Positions 7,280 through 15,046 of a stretch of 36,414 bases of DNA are shown piece after piece. Source of the stretch: Pseudomonas sp. Bc-h (GTDB lineage: Bacteria > Pseudomonadota > Gammaproteobacteria > Pseudomonadales > Pseudomonadaceae); contig NZ_MUIN01000012.1 in assembly GCF_002080045.1 (NCBI RefSeq), positions 1-36,414 on the forward strand, in the 5' to 3' direction. The translations under genes were made by a program, and so were the position numbers. Within the stretch, counting starts at the first letter, position 1. Every line of letters begins with the position of its first letter. The notes under the pieces are model-generated. The model ran no database searches. It was given only the letters and a program-made list of their open reading frames with translations, and was not told the origin of the DNA.

Positions 7280-7560
7280 AGAACATCAGCGAAACGACCG
7301 TGAACATGGCGCGCATCGCGCAATTGCTCCGCGACGGCAATGAACACGCGTGGGCTGCCACGGTGGATCGCGTCCGGGAACAGCTACCTCAGGACATACC
7401 AGAGGCGCGATACCACATCATGCGGCTGTTCGGGGGGATGGGGTCTATCAGCGATGTCGTCCTTTACCGCGAAGGGCACCTGCTGACAACCGAAAACGAC
7501 GAACTTTATCAGTTACTGTCGGCGCTCTACGACGATTGCAAGGATGCACGCAGTACTTGA
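7276..7560 (+). CDS. Small protein with GGMGS motif (DUF6966-like), candidate immunity (94 aa)
   Basis: The ATG overlaps the stop of the HD-hydrolase frame (ATGA), implying translational coupling. The protein opens with IAQLLRDGNEHAWAATVDRV and has RLFGGMGSISDVVLY in the middle, followed by an acidic helix (NDELYQLLSALYDDC). This pattern, an N-terminal helix with a conserved Trp and a Gly-Gly-Met-Gly-Ser turn, matches a family I recall as DUF6966, of unknown function and often found near toxin loci. It is cytosolic with no membrane segments. Whether it acts with the HD protein or is another separate immunity gene cannot be told from sequence. Confidence 0.65.
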   Translation: MKNISETTVNMARIAQLLRDGNEHAWAATVDRVREQLPQDIPEARYHIMRLFGGMGSISDVVLYREGHLLTTENDELYQLLSALYDDCKDARST

Positions 7561-7612
7561 GGTCTGCGCATTACCGTCAGCACGTGACCGTTCTCTGGCG
7601 CAAAACATTGTC

Positions 7613-8135
7613 TTATTGACGTCTGACGGCAAACGAATCCACGTACAGATCGAAGGCCTGAACCTGCTCGCTGACCTGCGGCCAATCCCAGTAGTGATCC
7701 ACGTCCTTTCGGTATTCGATGAAAGCCGGCGAAGTTTCCCCTTCCGCAAACAACGCCGTGATGGCCGCACACTGCATGTACCAGTAAATCTCGATGCACT
7801 AGGTCAATCGCTCGGGAGTGACAATCTCGCGCCAACAGACGCCCTCTTTCGCGGTCGGCTTCGGTCATTCGTTGAGGGCCGATCTCTTGAGCGTGCGTCA
7901 CGTAGGCCAGATACCGATTGCGCAACTCGCTGTCTTGGTCCATCAGCGGCGGGCAGCCGGGCAAAGGCGCTGAGAGCGGCTCGGGCTCTATGTTGACTGG
8001 CAACCAGCTCAGGTTCTGCTGCACACGGCTCAACGTCCGACCCTCTCGCACCTGCGCCGGACGCACCGCCGACTCCGGCGCGTTCACAGGTTCGTGACGA
8101 CTCAAACAGGCTTTGACGCGACGCAACCATTGCAT
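7613..8135 (-). pseudogene. Decayed gene of unknown function (would be about 174 aa)
   Basis: On the minus strand an ATG at 8135 with GGGAG nine bases upstream opens MQWLRRVKACLSR and continues through LSWLPVNIEPEPLSAPLPG and ELRNRYLAYVTHAQEIG to about 7850. The protein-like sequence then moves to another frame (EGVCWREIVTPERLT), meets an in-frame TAG near 7800, and resumes with IEIYWYMQCAAITALFAEGE, DHYWDWPQVSEQVQAFDLY and a TAA at 7613-7615. One frameshift and one nonsense codon mean it is not made as a full product. The family is unknown; it may be a former immunity or toxin-associated gene, and it lies convergent to the array. Confidence 0.6.
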
Positions 8136-8402
8136 TGGCAAGACTCCCTAATGACGCGTTCGCTGGTACCGAGTCATCTCGATGCATGCTCAGGTGGTGA
8201 CAAGCCCTGTGGCGCTTTTCATCTCAGCACGCAAAATCAGGTGGCACGATGGCGGCGTTATACCTTGGATCCGCCTCTTCGACATCAGCCCTGCAAACAA
8301 TTATGTGACGGACCGCACAGTCCATCACGCTCTGTTGCCATCATCGACGGGTCACCAATGAGCCCGTTTTGACGCAAGTTGCACACGAAGGTGTAACGCT
8401 GG

Positions 8403-8420
8403 AGGTGAACCGGTTCACCT
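8403..8420. promoter_or_regulatory. Perfect 18-bp palindrome AGGTGAACCGGTTCACCT
   Basis: The two 9-bp halves are exact reverse complements with no spacer, and a T-rich run follows (TTTTCATCTTTTC). It could be the operator of a dimeric regulator, or fold as a 7-bp stem with a CCGG loop that ends a transcript from the left. Confidence 0.55.
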
Positions 8421-8465
8421 TTTTCATCTTTTCTTTCCCACTTTGAATGGGATCCAAAAAATCGC

Positions 8466-8492
8466 TGCAGCCTTTGATTTACAAGGGCTGCA
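8466..8492 (+). repeat. Stem-loop TGCAGCC ... GGCTGCA
   Basis: Perfect 7-bp arms extend inward by four more pairs (one G-T) around the loop ATTTA. No T-run follows, so it is an attenuator or leader structure at best. Role unknown. Confidence 0.4.
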
Positions 8493-8501
8493 CGGATACC
8501 A

Positions 8502-8560
8502 ATGTGTATCAGAAACTTAACTAATAGCACTCAGACATCATTGCGATGTGTATCAAAAAC
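8502..8560 (+). promoter_or_regulatory. Direct repeat ATGTGTATCA(G/A)AAAC, two copies 44 bp apart
   Basis: ATGTGTATCAGAAAC (8502-8516) and ATGTGTATCAAAAAC (8546-8560) differ at one of 15 bases. The spacing is close to four helical turns. This would suit two binding sites of one regulator on the same face of the DNA. Confidence 0.4.
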
Positions 8561-8576
8561 GAGAAAAACTTGTCGT

Positions 8577-8596
8577 CTGTAGGAACTTTCCTACAG
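8577..8596. promoter_or_regulatory. Inverted repeat CTGTAGGAACTTTCCTACAG
   Basis: Two perfect 9-bp arms are separated by CT. The symmetry and length suit a dimeric DNA-binding regulator; as RNA it would form a hairpin with too short a loop. The TGTAGGA/TCCTACA halves differ from the GacA box (TGTAAG/CTTACA). Confidence 0.45.
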
Positions 8597-8623
8597 AAAA
8601 TGTTGCCTGAGCTGACGCTGCTG

Positions 8624-8647
8624 GCTAGTCAATATTGATGTGCTAGC
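8624..8647. promoter_or_regulatory. Nested palindromes GCTAG-N14-CTAGC with TCAATATTGA inside
   Basis: A perfect 10-bp palindrome (TCAATATTGA, 8629-8638) sits within 5-bp inverted arms. This may be an operator near the operon promoter, or chance in an AT-rich patch. Confidence 0.3.
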
Positions 8648-8803
8648 ACCCCACTTTCACCTATCGTGCGGGGCGATTTCGTGATGCTGTTTGTCCGGGA
8701 TCAAACCTTGGAACAGGTGTGCCGGTTGAGAAATGCGTAGCCCTTCCCATTCCCCTGCGGTTGTGCGGGATGTTGTCGTGAAGGGTTCAAGGACGATGTA
8801 TCG

Positions 8804-9553
8804 ATGACCCAGACGTTTGATGTAGAAGCTCTGATCAAGTTGCGAAGCCAGACTCGGGCCATTTCCGATGTGCTCAAGGCCCAGGCTTCGGATTATCTTG
8901 CGACGCTGTCTTTGCTGATACGCCCGCAGAATCTGTTTGGGGAATATCTGCAGGGCGCACAGCGCAGCAGTGGCAGGGAAACTCAGCATCACTTCAAAGA
9001 ACTCAAGGCGTTATACGACAGAATTGGCGCGGCCTCTCCGTTCCAGTTGGTCAGTGAACTGGAAGTACCGCTGAACCTGATCAGCACCACACCCGAGTTG
9101 TTCCCACTGGAATACGACAAGGTACTGGAACACAGCGGCCAGTCGATTCGCATCACCAGCCCGACGCGCTGGGTGGTCGGTTTCAACTCGTTCGATCTGG
9201 CGCAGTTTCGCAAGGTTATCAAGGACCCCAATCGCAGCAGTGCGCAGCTGTATCGCTTCGTCGTGCATTACCTGGTCCTGTTTTATTGCGTGAGCAAATC
9301 ACCGGGCTTGGGCCGGCTGTTCGACGGGTTGCGCTTTCCCGTGAGTTTCGAGCGGCTGAAGGACTTCGGCGACCTGCCCTTCTGCGTGATCAGCTCCCCG
9401 GTGCGCTCGACGCTGCCAGATGACTCGGTCATTCGCAGCAGCACCCAGATTGCCGGCAACGCCAGCTTCGAAGAGTTGGTGGGCCACGACAGCATCATGG
9501 AAATGAAAGATGAGATTCGTCAGCGCCTGCTGATGACGATCGAAGGACTGTAA
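8804..9553 (+). CDS. Conserved T6SS-associated protein of unknown function (249 aa)
   Basis: This is the first gene of the operon, 68 bp before tssB, with AAGGA ten bases before its ATG. It is a soluble-looking protein: helical N-terminus (VEALIKLRSQTRAISDVLKAQ), a motif LIRPQNLFGEYLQG, then mixed beta/alpha sequence with SPTRWVVGFNSFDLAQFRKV, and a C-terminal helix. There is no signal peptide or membrane span. I do not recognise it as one of the core Tss proteins; it is too short and too different for TssA, which is encoded at 28652. I recall similar proteins ahead of tssB in other proteobacterial T6SS clusters, so an accessory role in sheath or baseplate assembly is plausible but unproven. 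Confidence 0.75.
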   Translation: MTQTFDVEALIKLRSQTRAISDVLKAQASDYLATLSLLIRPQNLFGEYLQGAQRSSGRETQHHFKELKALYDRIGAASPFQLVSELEVPLNLISTTPELFPLEYDKVLEHSGQSIRITSPTRWVVGFNSFDLAQFRKVIKDPNRSSAQLYRFVVHYLVLFYCVSKSPGLGRLFDGLRFPVSFERLKDFGDLPFCVISSPVRSTLPDDSVIRSSTQIAGNASFEELVGHDSIMEMKDEIRQRLLMTIEGL

Positions 9554-9621
9554 CGCGGCCGGCTCATCGTCGGGCCGGCACGCAAATGACTTGCAGCGAG
9601 TTACTCGCACAGGAGATCACG

Positions 9622-10155
9622 ATGGCGAAGAAGGAAAGTACCCAGCACAAACTCGACCGCGTTCGCGCCCCTCGAGTTCACATCACCTACGACGTGGACA
9701 TTGGCGACGCTCAGGAAAAGAAAGAGCTGCCCTTTGTCGTCGGCGTGCTGGGCGATTTCTCCGGCAACCCGCTGGAGCCTTTGCCAAAGCTCAAGGACCG
9801 CAAGTTCATCTTCATCGACCGCGACAACTTCAACGGCGTGCTCAAGGGCATCAAGCCGCGCCTGAGCTACCGCGTCGACAACACGCTGGCCAAGAACGGC
9901 ACGCAACTGGGTGTCGAGCTCAACTTCAACACGCTCGAAGACTTCGAGCCGCAGAACGTGGTCAAGCAGGTCGAACCGCTGCGCAAGCTGCTGGAGGTTC
10001 GCAACAAACTGGCGGATCTGCGCAACAAGATGGGCGGCAACGACAAGCTCGAAGAGCTGCTGATGGATGTGTTGCAGAACACTGAAAAGCTGAAAACGCT
10101 GGGCAAGGAATTCGGTCGCGAAGCCGCCGTTCCAGCCACCGACGCCAAAGAGTAA
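9622..10155 (+). CDS. tssB: T6SS contractile sheath small subunit TssB (VipA)
   Basis: TssB pairs with TssC to build the cytoplasmic contractile sheath around the Hcp tube. The 177-aa length and the motifs RVRAPRVHITYDV, LPFVVGVLGDFSGNP, KFIFIDRDNFNGVL and the C-terminal helix FEPQNVVKQVEPLRKLLEVR are typical. The start chosen is the ATG eight bases behind AGGAG; an upstream in-frame ATG at 9586 would add 12 unconserved residues. tssC follows after 14 bp, as in nearly all T6SS loci. Confidence 0.97.
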   Translation: MAKKESTQHKLDRVRAPRVHITYDVDIGDAQEKKELPFVVGVLGDFSGNPLEPLPKLKDRKFIFIDRDNFNGVLKGIKPRLSYRVDNTLAKNGTQLGVELNFNTLEDFEPQNVVKQVEPLRKLLEVRNKLADLRNKMGGNDKLEELLMDVLQNTEKLKTLGKEFGREAAVPATDAKE

Positions 10156-10169
10156 GCAGGAGCACGACG

Positions 10170-11672
10170 ATGAACGATAAACAAACCGTGGCTCAGCAGG
10201 ACAGCGATCTGGTGGAAGTGGAGAACTTCGCCCCGCAGTCTTCGCTGCTCGACAGCATCATTTCCGAAAGCCGTGTCGCCCGCTCCGAAACTGAGCGCAC
10301 CCGCACCCGTGACCTGATCGGCGAACTGGTTGGCCAGGTGCTGGAAGGCGAAATGACGCCGAGCAAGGACTTGATCGCGGTGCTGGATGCGCGGATCGCA
10401 GAGATCGATTCGATGCTCTCCGAGCAGATGAACGAGATCATGCACGCTCGCGAATTCCAGCAGCTCGAAGCCTCCTGGCGTGGCCTGAAGTACCAGGTCG
10501 ACCAGACCGAAACCAGCACCACGCTGAAGATTCACCTGCTCAACGCCTCGAAAAAAGACCTGGTGCGCGACCTAAAGGCGTCCTCCGAATTCGACCAGAG
10601 CGCCCTGTTCAAGAAGATCTACGAAGAAGAATACGGCACCTTCGGTGGCGCCCCTTTCGGCATGCTGCTGGGCGACTACGAGTTCAATCGCAACCCGGAA
10701 GACATGTACCTGCTCGAAGAGATTTCCCACGTTGCCGCTGCCGCGCACGCGCCGTTCATTTCTGCGGCATCGCCTGAGCTGTTTGGCTGGGACTCGTTCA
10801 CCGACATGTCCGGCCCGCGTGACCTGGCGAAGATTTTCGATACGGTCGAATACGCCAAGTGGAAATCGTTCCGCAACTCCGAAGACTCACGTTACGTCGG
10901 TCTCACCCTGCCCCACGTGCTGGGTCGCCTGCCCTATGGTCCGGATACCACGCCCGTCGAGGAATTCAACTTCGTCGAAAGCGTCGATGGCCGCGACCAC
11001 AACAAATACCTGTGGATGAACGCCGCTTACGCGCTGGGCACTCGGGTCACCGACGCGTTCTCTCGCTATGGCTGGTGCGTGGCGATTCGCGGTGTCGAGG
11101 GTGGTGGCCTGGTAGAAGGCTTGCCGACTCACACCTTCAAGACCGATGACGGTGAAATCGCGCTCAAATGCCCGACGGAAATCGCCATCACCGACCGCCG
11201 CGAAAAAGAACTCTCGGACCTGGGCTTCATTCCTCTGGTGCATTGCAAAGGCACTGACTACGCCGCGTTCTTCGGCACCCAGTCGACCCAGAAGCAGAAG
11301 CAGTACAACACCGACATCGCCAATGCCAACGCACGGCTCTCGGCGCAGTTGCAGTACATCTTCGCCACCTCGCGCATCGCTCACTACATGAAGGCGATCA
11401 TGCGCGACAAGGTCGGCAGCTTCGCGTCACGTAAAGACGTCGAAATGTTCCTGAACAAATGGCTGTCCAGCTACGTATTGCTCGACGACACCGCCAGCCA
11501 GGAAGCCAAGGCCAAGTTCCCGCTGCGTGAAGCGCGCGCCGAAGTCTTCGAGGTGCCGGGCAAGCCGGGTGTCTACAAGGCCGTGACGTACCTGCGCCCG
11601 CACTACCAACTGGATGAGCTGACTGCATCCCTGCGTCTGGTTGCCGAGTTGCCGCAGTCCACACGCGGTTGA
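10170..11672 (+). CDS. tssC: T6SS contractile sheath large subunit TssC (VipB)
   Basis: This is the large sheath protein, 500 aa, the usual length. Typical features include the N-terminal segment with SLLDSIISES, the central WRGLKYQVDQTE, GMLLGDYEFN, HAPFISAASPELFG and FRNSEDSRYVGLTLPHVLGR blocks, and the C-terminal ISRIAHYMKAI-like SRIAHYMKAIMRDKVGS, which leads into the outer domain contacted by ClpV. AGGAG precedes the ATG. Together with TssB it contracts to drive the spike outward and is then disassembled by ClpV encoded at 15043. Confidence 0.97.
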   Translation: MNDKQTVAQQDSDLVEVENFAPQSSLLDSIISESRVARSETERTRTRDLIGELVGQVLEGEMTPSKDLIAVLDARIAEIDSMLSEQMNEIMHAREFQQLEASWRGLKYQVDQTETSTTLKIHLLNASKKDLVRDLKASSEFDQSALFKKIYEEEYGTFGGAPFGMLLGDYEFNRNPEDMYLLEEISHVAAAAHAPFISAASPELFGWDSFTDMSGPRDLAKIFDTVEYAKWKSFRNSEDSRYVGLTLPHVLGRLPYGPDTTPVEEFNFVESVDGRDHNKYLWMNAAYALGTRVTDAFSRYGWCVAIRGVEGGGLVEGLPTHTFKTDDGEIALKCPTEIAITDRREKELSDLGFIPLVHCKGTDYAAFFGTQSTQKQKQYNTDIANANARLSAQLQYIFATSRIAHYMKAIMRDKVGSFASRKDVEMFLNKWLSSYVLLDDTASQEAKAKFPLREARAEVFEVPGKPGVYKAVTYLRPHYQLDELTASLRLVAELPQSTRG

Positions 11673-11697
11673 TCGATACGTTTGCCAGGGAGGCAAC

Positions 11698-12180
11698 ATG
11701 AGTAGCCAACACAAGCTGTTGCCATCACTGCTGGACCGGTTGCTGGATGATCGTCCACACCAGTCCGTCGAAGCGTCATCGCAACGCTTGTGCTCGCTGG
11801 CCGACTACAAGGCCAGCATCGTTCGCGATCTGGAGATCCTGGTGAACACTCGCCAGTCTCTGGTCGCTGACGAGATCGAAGGCTTCGCCCAGTTGAACGG
11901 CACGATCCTCGATTACGGCATGCCTGACTTCACCAGCAAGAGCGTGCTCGACCCGCAGGACCGCTTGCTGATTCAACGGCAACTGGAGAAAGCGATCTCT
12001 GTCGGCGACCGGCGCTTTCGCAGCGTCAAGGTACAACTACTGGCACAACAAACCGGCCAACGCATGCTGACTTTCCGCGTGGACGCCGTACTGCGCCTGC
12101 AAGATATTTCGCGTCAGGTTTCCTTCGATGCGGTGCTGCAGGTCAACACCCAGGAATACAAAGTACAGAACCTCAACTGA
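11698..12180 (+). CDS. tssE: T6SS baseplate subunit TssE (gp25-like)
   Basis: A gp25-like wedge protein of 160 aa that connects the baseplate to the first sheath ring. Motifs: LLPSLLDRLLDD, SLADYKASIVRDLEILVNTR, LNGTILDYGMPDF and the gp25-type region DRLLIQRQLEKAISVGDRRF. The ATG follows GGGAGG by five bases; the open frame extends upstream but that part overlaps the end of tssC and has no ribosome site. Unlike many clusters, no hcp lies between tssC and tssE; hcp is at 28032. Its stop overlaps the tssF start by one base. Confidence 0.95.
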   Translation: MSSQHKLLPSLLDRLLDDRPHQSVEASSQRLCSLADYKASIVRDLEILVNTRQSLVADEIEGFAQLNGTILDYGMPDFTSKSVLDPQDRLLIQRQLEKAISVGDRRFRSVKVQLLAQQTGQRMLTFRVDAVLRLQDISRQVSFDAVLQVNTQEYKVQNLN

Positions 12181-14012
12181 TGCTCGACGACCTGCTCCCC
12201 TATTACGAAAAGGAACTGTCGCACCTGCGCTTTTTGGGCCAGGAGTTCGCGAGCCAGTATCCGAAAATTGCGTCACGGTTGCTCATCGAGGGCGATAACT
12301 GTGAAGACCCGCATACCGAGCGTTTGATCGAGGCGTTTTCGTTTCTGGCCGCCCGTGTCCACAAGAAACTCGACGATGAGTTTCCGGAGATCGTCGAGGC
12401 GTTTCTTGAAGTGCTGTACCCGCACTACCTGCGCCCGACCCCGTCGATGTCTATCGTGGAGTTCAGCATGGGCAGTAACGAGAAGGTCACAGAGGCCTAT
12501 CGCGTCGCCCGCCACACTGAAATGCACGCCAATCCGGTGGATGGCGTCGTGTGCAAATTCCGTACGTGCTACCCGGTCGAGCTCTGGCCGATAGCCGTGC
12601 AACAGGCATCGTTCGTCGAGCTGGAACGTTCTGCGTTCAATGGCCACAGCGCCGACCTCGTTGCGCGATTGCGCATCACGCTTGGGACCACGGCCGATGC
12701 GCTGTTCGGCCAGATGGAACTGAACAGCCTGCGATTTTTCCTCGACGGCGAAAGCACGTTGATGCTTCAGCTGTACGAATTGCTGTTCAACAACCTGGCG
12801 AAGGCCACGCTGACGTTCGAAGATCAGGGGCGCTCGCGCGAAGTCGCTCTGCCCGCCAACGCGCTGAAATCAGTGGGTTACGGTCTGGATGAAGGGCTTG
12901 TGGACTATTCGGAACGCTCGTTTCTGGGCTATCGCCTGCTCCACGAATACTTCACCTTCCCGGACAAGTTCATGTTCTTTGACCTGTCAGGCTTCGGCCG
13001 CATTCTGGCCGGGAAGGAGCTCGATAAGGTAGAGATCAATTTCTATTTTTCCGACTACGACCTGAACGATCGTCTGGCGCGCCTGACGCAAAATATCGGC
13101 CGCAGCAACTTCAAGCTCAACTGCTCGCCCATCATCAATCTGTTCCGCCAGCACGCTGAGCCGATCAAGCTGACCCACGCTCAACATGAGTACGCGGTCA
13201 CTCCCGATGTACGCCTGCAGAGTTCGGCCGAAGTCGTGTCCATCGACCGCGTGCAAAGGGTCAAGAAACTCGGCGGCGTGGATCAGGTTTCCACCTGTCA
13301 TCCTTTCTTCGAGCCCCGTGCCGATCAGGGCTCTGGCAACAGTTTCTGGATAGGCCGCCGGCGCCCGGTGCAAACCCAGCAACACGATGGCACCAACATG
13401 TTCATCCGTGTGGTCGACAGGGATCTGGAACTGATCGACTCCAGCAACGACACCCTGAGCATTCGTCTGACCTGCAGCAACCGTGACCTGCCCCTGATGC
13501 TGCCATTCGGTGGCGAACGCGGGGATTTCAATATCCCGGCCAACTCGGTGATCAAAGACATCCGCTGCCTGCGCAAACCCACCTCCTCGGTACGGGTACC
13601 GTTGGGCGATGGCGTGATCTGGCGCTTGATCTCGCACCTGTCGCTGAACCATATGTCGCTGGTGGCCAACGGGCGCGAAGTGCTGCTCGAACTGCTGTCG
13701 CTGTACAACTACCGCAACACCTCGGCGATCCGTAAACAGATCAACGGCATCGTTGCAGTGAGCAGCGAACCGGTGGTCGCTCGCATCGGCCACCCACGTC
13801 CCAATTTCGTACGCGGTGTCGGCATCACCCTCACGTTCGATGAAAGCCAGTACACCGGCAGCGGCGTGTTTCTGTTCGGCATGGTCCTGGACCATTTCTT
13901 CGGCCAGTACTGCACCCTCAACAGTTTTACCCAATTAACCCTTCGCACCTTGCAGCGCGAAAAGAGAGTGGTCCAATGGCCTCCGCGAACCGGCGATCAA
14001 CCCCTGGTCTGA
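12180..14012 (+). CDS. tssF: T6SS baseplate subunit TssF (VasA)
   Basis: The largest wedge protein of the baseplate, 610 aa as expected. It opens with LLPYYEKELSHLRFLGQEFA and ASRLLIEGDNCEDPHTERLIEAFSFLAARVH, both strongly typical of TssF. The middle has FPDKFMFFDLSGF and the end GVGITLTFDESQYTGSGVFLF, followed by FFGQYCTLNSFTQL. It starts at a TGATG overlap with tssE and shares its last 37 bp with tssG, so translation of the three is coupled. Confidence 0.96.
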   Translation: MLDDLLPYYEKELSHLRFLGQEFASQYPKIASRLLIEGDNCEDPHTERLIEAFSFLAARVHKKLDDEFPEIVEAFLEVLYPHYLRPTPSMSIVEFSMGSNEKVTEAYRVARHTEMHANPVDGVVCKFRTCYPVELWPIAVQQASFVELERSAFNGHSADLVARLRITLGTTADALFGQMELNSLRFFLDGESTLMLQLYELLFNNLAKATLTFEDQGRSREVALPANALKSVGYGLDEGLVDYSERSFLGYRLLHEYFTFPDKFMFFDLSGFGRILAGKELDKVEINFYFSDYDLNDRLARLTQNIGRSNFKLNCSPIINLFRQHAEPIKLTHAQHEYAVTPDVRLQSSAEVVSIDRVQRVKKLGGVDQVSTCHPFFEPRADQGSGNSFWIGRRRPVQTQQHDGTNMFIRVVDRDLELIDSSNDTLSIRLTCSNRDLPLMLPFGGERGDFNIPANSVIKDIRCLRKPTSSVRVPLGDGVIWRLISHLSLNHMSLVANGREVLLELLSLYNYRNTSAIRKQINGIVAVSSEPVVARIGHPRPNFVRGVGITLTFDESQYTGSGVFLFGMVLDHFFGQYCTLNSFTQLTLRTLQREKRVVQWPPRTGDQPLV

Positions 14013-15046
14013 TTGACCAGGCACGGGCTGAGCCGCACCGATTCGAGTTCTTTCAATTGGTGCGTTTGCTTCGCCTGCACTACAGCAGAAACGGGCGTAT
14101 GGACCTGCAAACGCGGCCCCATGAGGACCCGTTGCGCTTCCGCTCGCAACTGTCACTGAACTTCCCGGCCAGTGAAGTCAGCGACCTGAAGTTCGAGCGC
14201 GAGGGCAAGGTGTCCGCCGCTGGTCTGCCGCTGTCGGAAGTGCAAGTCACCTTCATGGGGCTGGTCGGCCCCTCCGGTGTGTTGCCGCGTCCGTACACCG
14301 AGCTGCTGATGGAGCGCCACATCCAGTATCGCGACGACGCCGCCCATGCGTTTCTCGATCTGTTTTCCCATCGCATGACCACGCTGTTCTACGAGGCGTG
14401 GCAAAAGTACAAGTTCTACATCGAGTACGAGCGCAACGGCAGCTCGAACTTCGATCGTTATCTGTTGAATCTGGTGGGGTTCGGCCCGCAGGCGACGAAG
14501 CAGAAATTCGGCAAGGACGGCTCTCCCCTGCGTCGCGAACTGTTCAGCTATTTCTCCGGCCTGTTCACTCAGAAGCCACGCAACACGCTGAACCTGCAGG
14601 TCATGCTGAGCTTCTATTTTTCGCTGCCGTTCAAGGTCAGGCCGTTCGCCGGACGCTGGCTGAAACTGGACGCCAGCCAATGCACGCAACTGGGCCGCAA
14701 GAACGCCGTGCTCGGCCAGAGCGCCGTGGCGGGCAACCGGGTGTGGGATTACCAATCGTGCGTGCGCATCGAGATCGGCCCGCTGGCGCTGAGTGACTAT
14801 CGCCGCTTTCAGCCCGGCACCGAGGACTACCAGAAACTAGTGGAGCTGGTTCGTTTCTATCTCGGCGCCCATCTGGATTTCCAGATCGCGCCCACCCTCA
14901 AACGCGAAGCGGTACCGATGGCCCGTCTGGGTCGTCAGGGTAACGTCTCGCTGGGCTGGCTGGGCTGGCTCAAACGTCCTGGCGTCGAAGTCGAGCCTTC
15001 TCGCTGCGCCCTTTTCCATATTCCTTTTGATGGGGTCTCCCTGTGA
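13976..15046 (+). CDS. tssG: T6SS baseplate subunit TssG (VasB)
   Basis: A wedge protein of 356 aa that binds TssF in a 2:1 TssF:TssG complex. Motifs: HRFEFFQLVRLLRLHY, LRFRSQLSLNFPASEVSDL, VTFMGLVGPSGVLPRPYTELLMER and DLFSHRMTTLFYEAWQKYKF, all typical of TssG. AGAGAG lies upstream of the ATG, inside the end of tssF. The stop TGA overlaps the GTG start of tssH (GTGA). Confidence 0.96.
   Translation: MASANRRSTPGLIDQARAEPHRFEFFQLVRLLRLHYSRNGRMDLQTRPHEDPLRFRSQLSLNFPASEVSDLKFEREGKVSAAGLPLSEVQVTFMGLVGPSGVLPRPYTELLMERHIQYRDDAAHAFLDLFSHRMTTLFYEAWQKYKFYIEYERNGSSNFDRYLLNLVGFGPQATKQKFGKDGSPLRRELFSYFSGLFTQKPRNTLNLQVMLSFYFSLPFKVRPFAGRWLKLDASQCTQLGRKNAVLGQSAVAGNRVWDYQSCVRIEIGPLALSDYRRFQPGTEDYQKLVELVRFYLGAHLDFQIAPTLKREAVPMARLGRQGNVSLGWLGWLKRPGVEVEPSRCALFHIPFDGVSL

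Larger units (their letters stand above)
8142..8803 (+). promoter_or_regulatory. Upstream region of the T6SS operon
   Basis: These 662 bp contain no credible gene. They probably hold the promoter and regulator sites for the operon starting at 8804. Several inverted repeats cluster between 8403 and 8647 and are listed separately. No firm -35/-10 pair was found. A TGGCACG at 8242-8248 with GC ten bases after its GG partly resembles a sigma54 site, but its -12 part is poor. Confidence 0.5.

Noticed and set aside
7544..7996. A 150-codon plus-strand frame after the 94-aa gene
   Set aside because: It is antisense to the decayed minus-strand gene, which has protein-like sequence, a start with a ribosome site and a stop.
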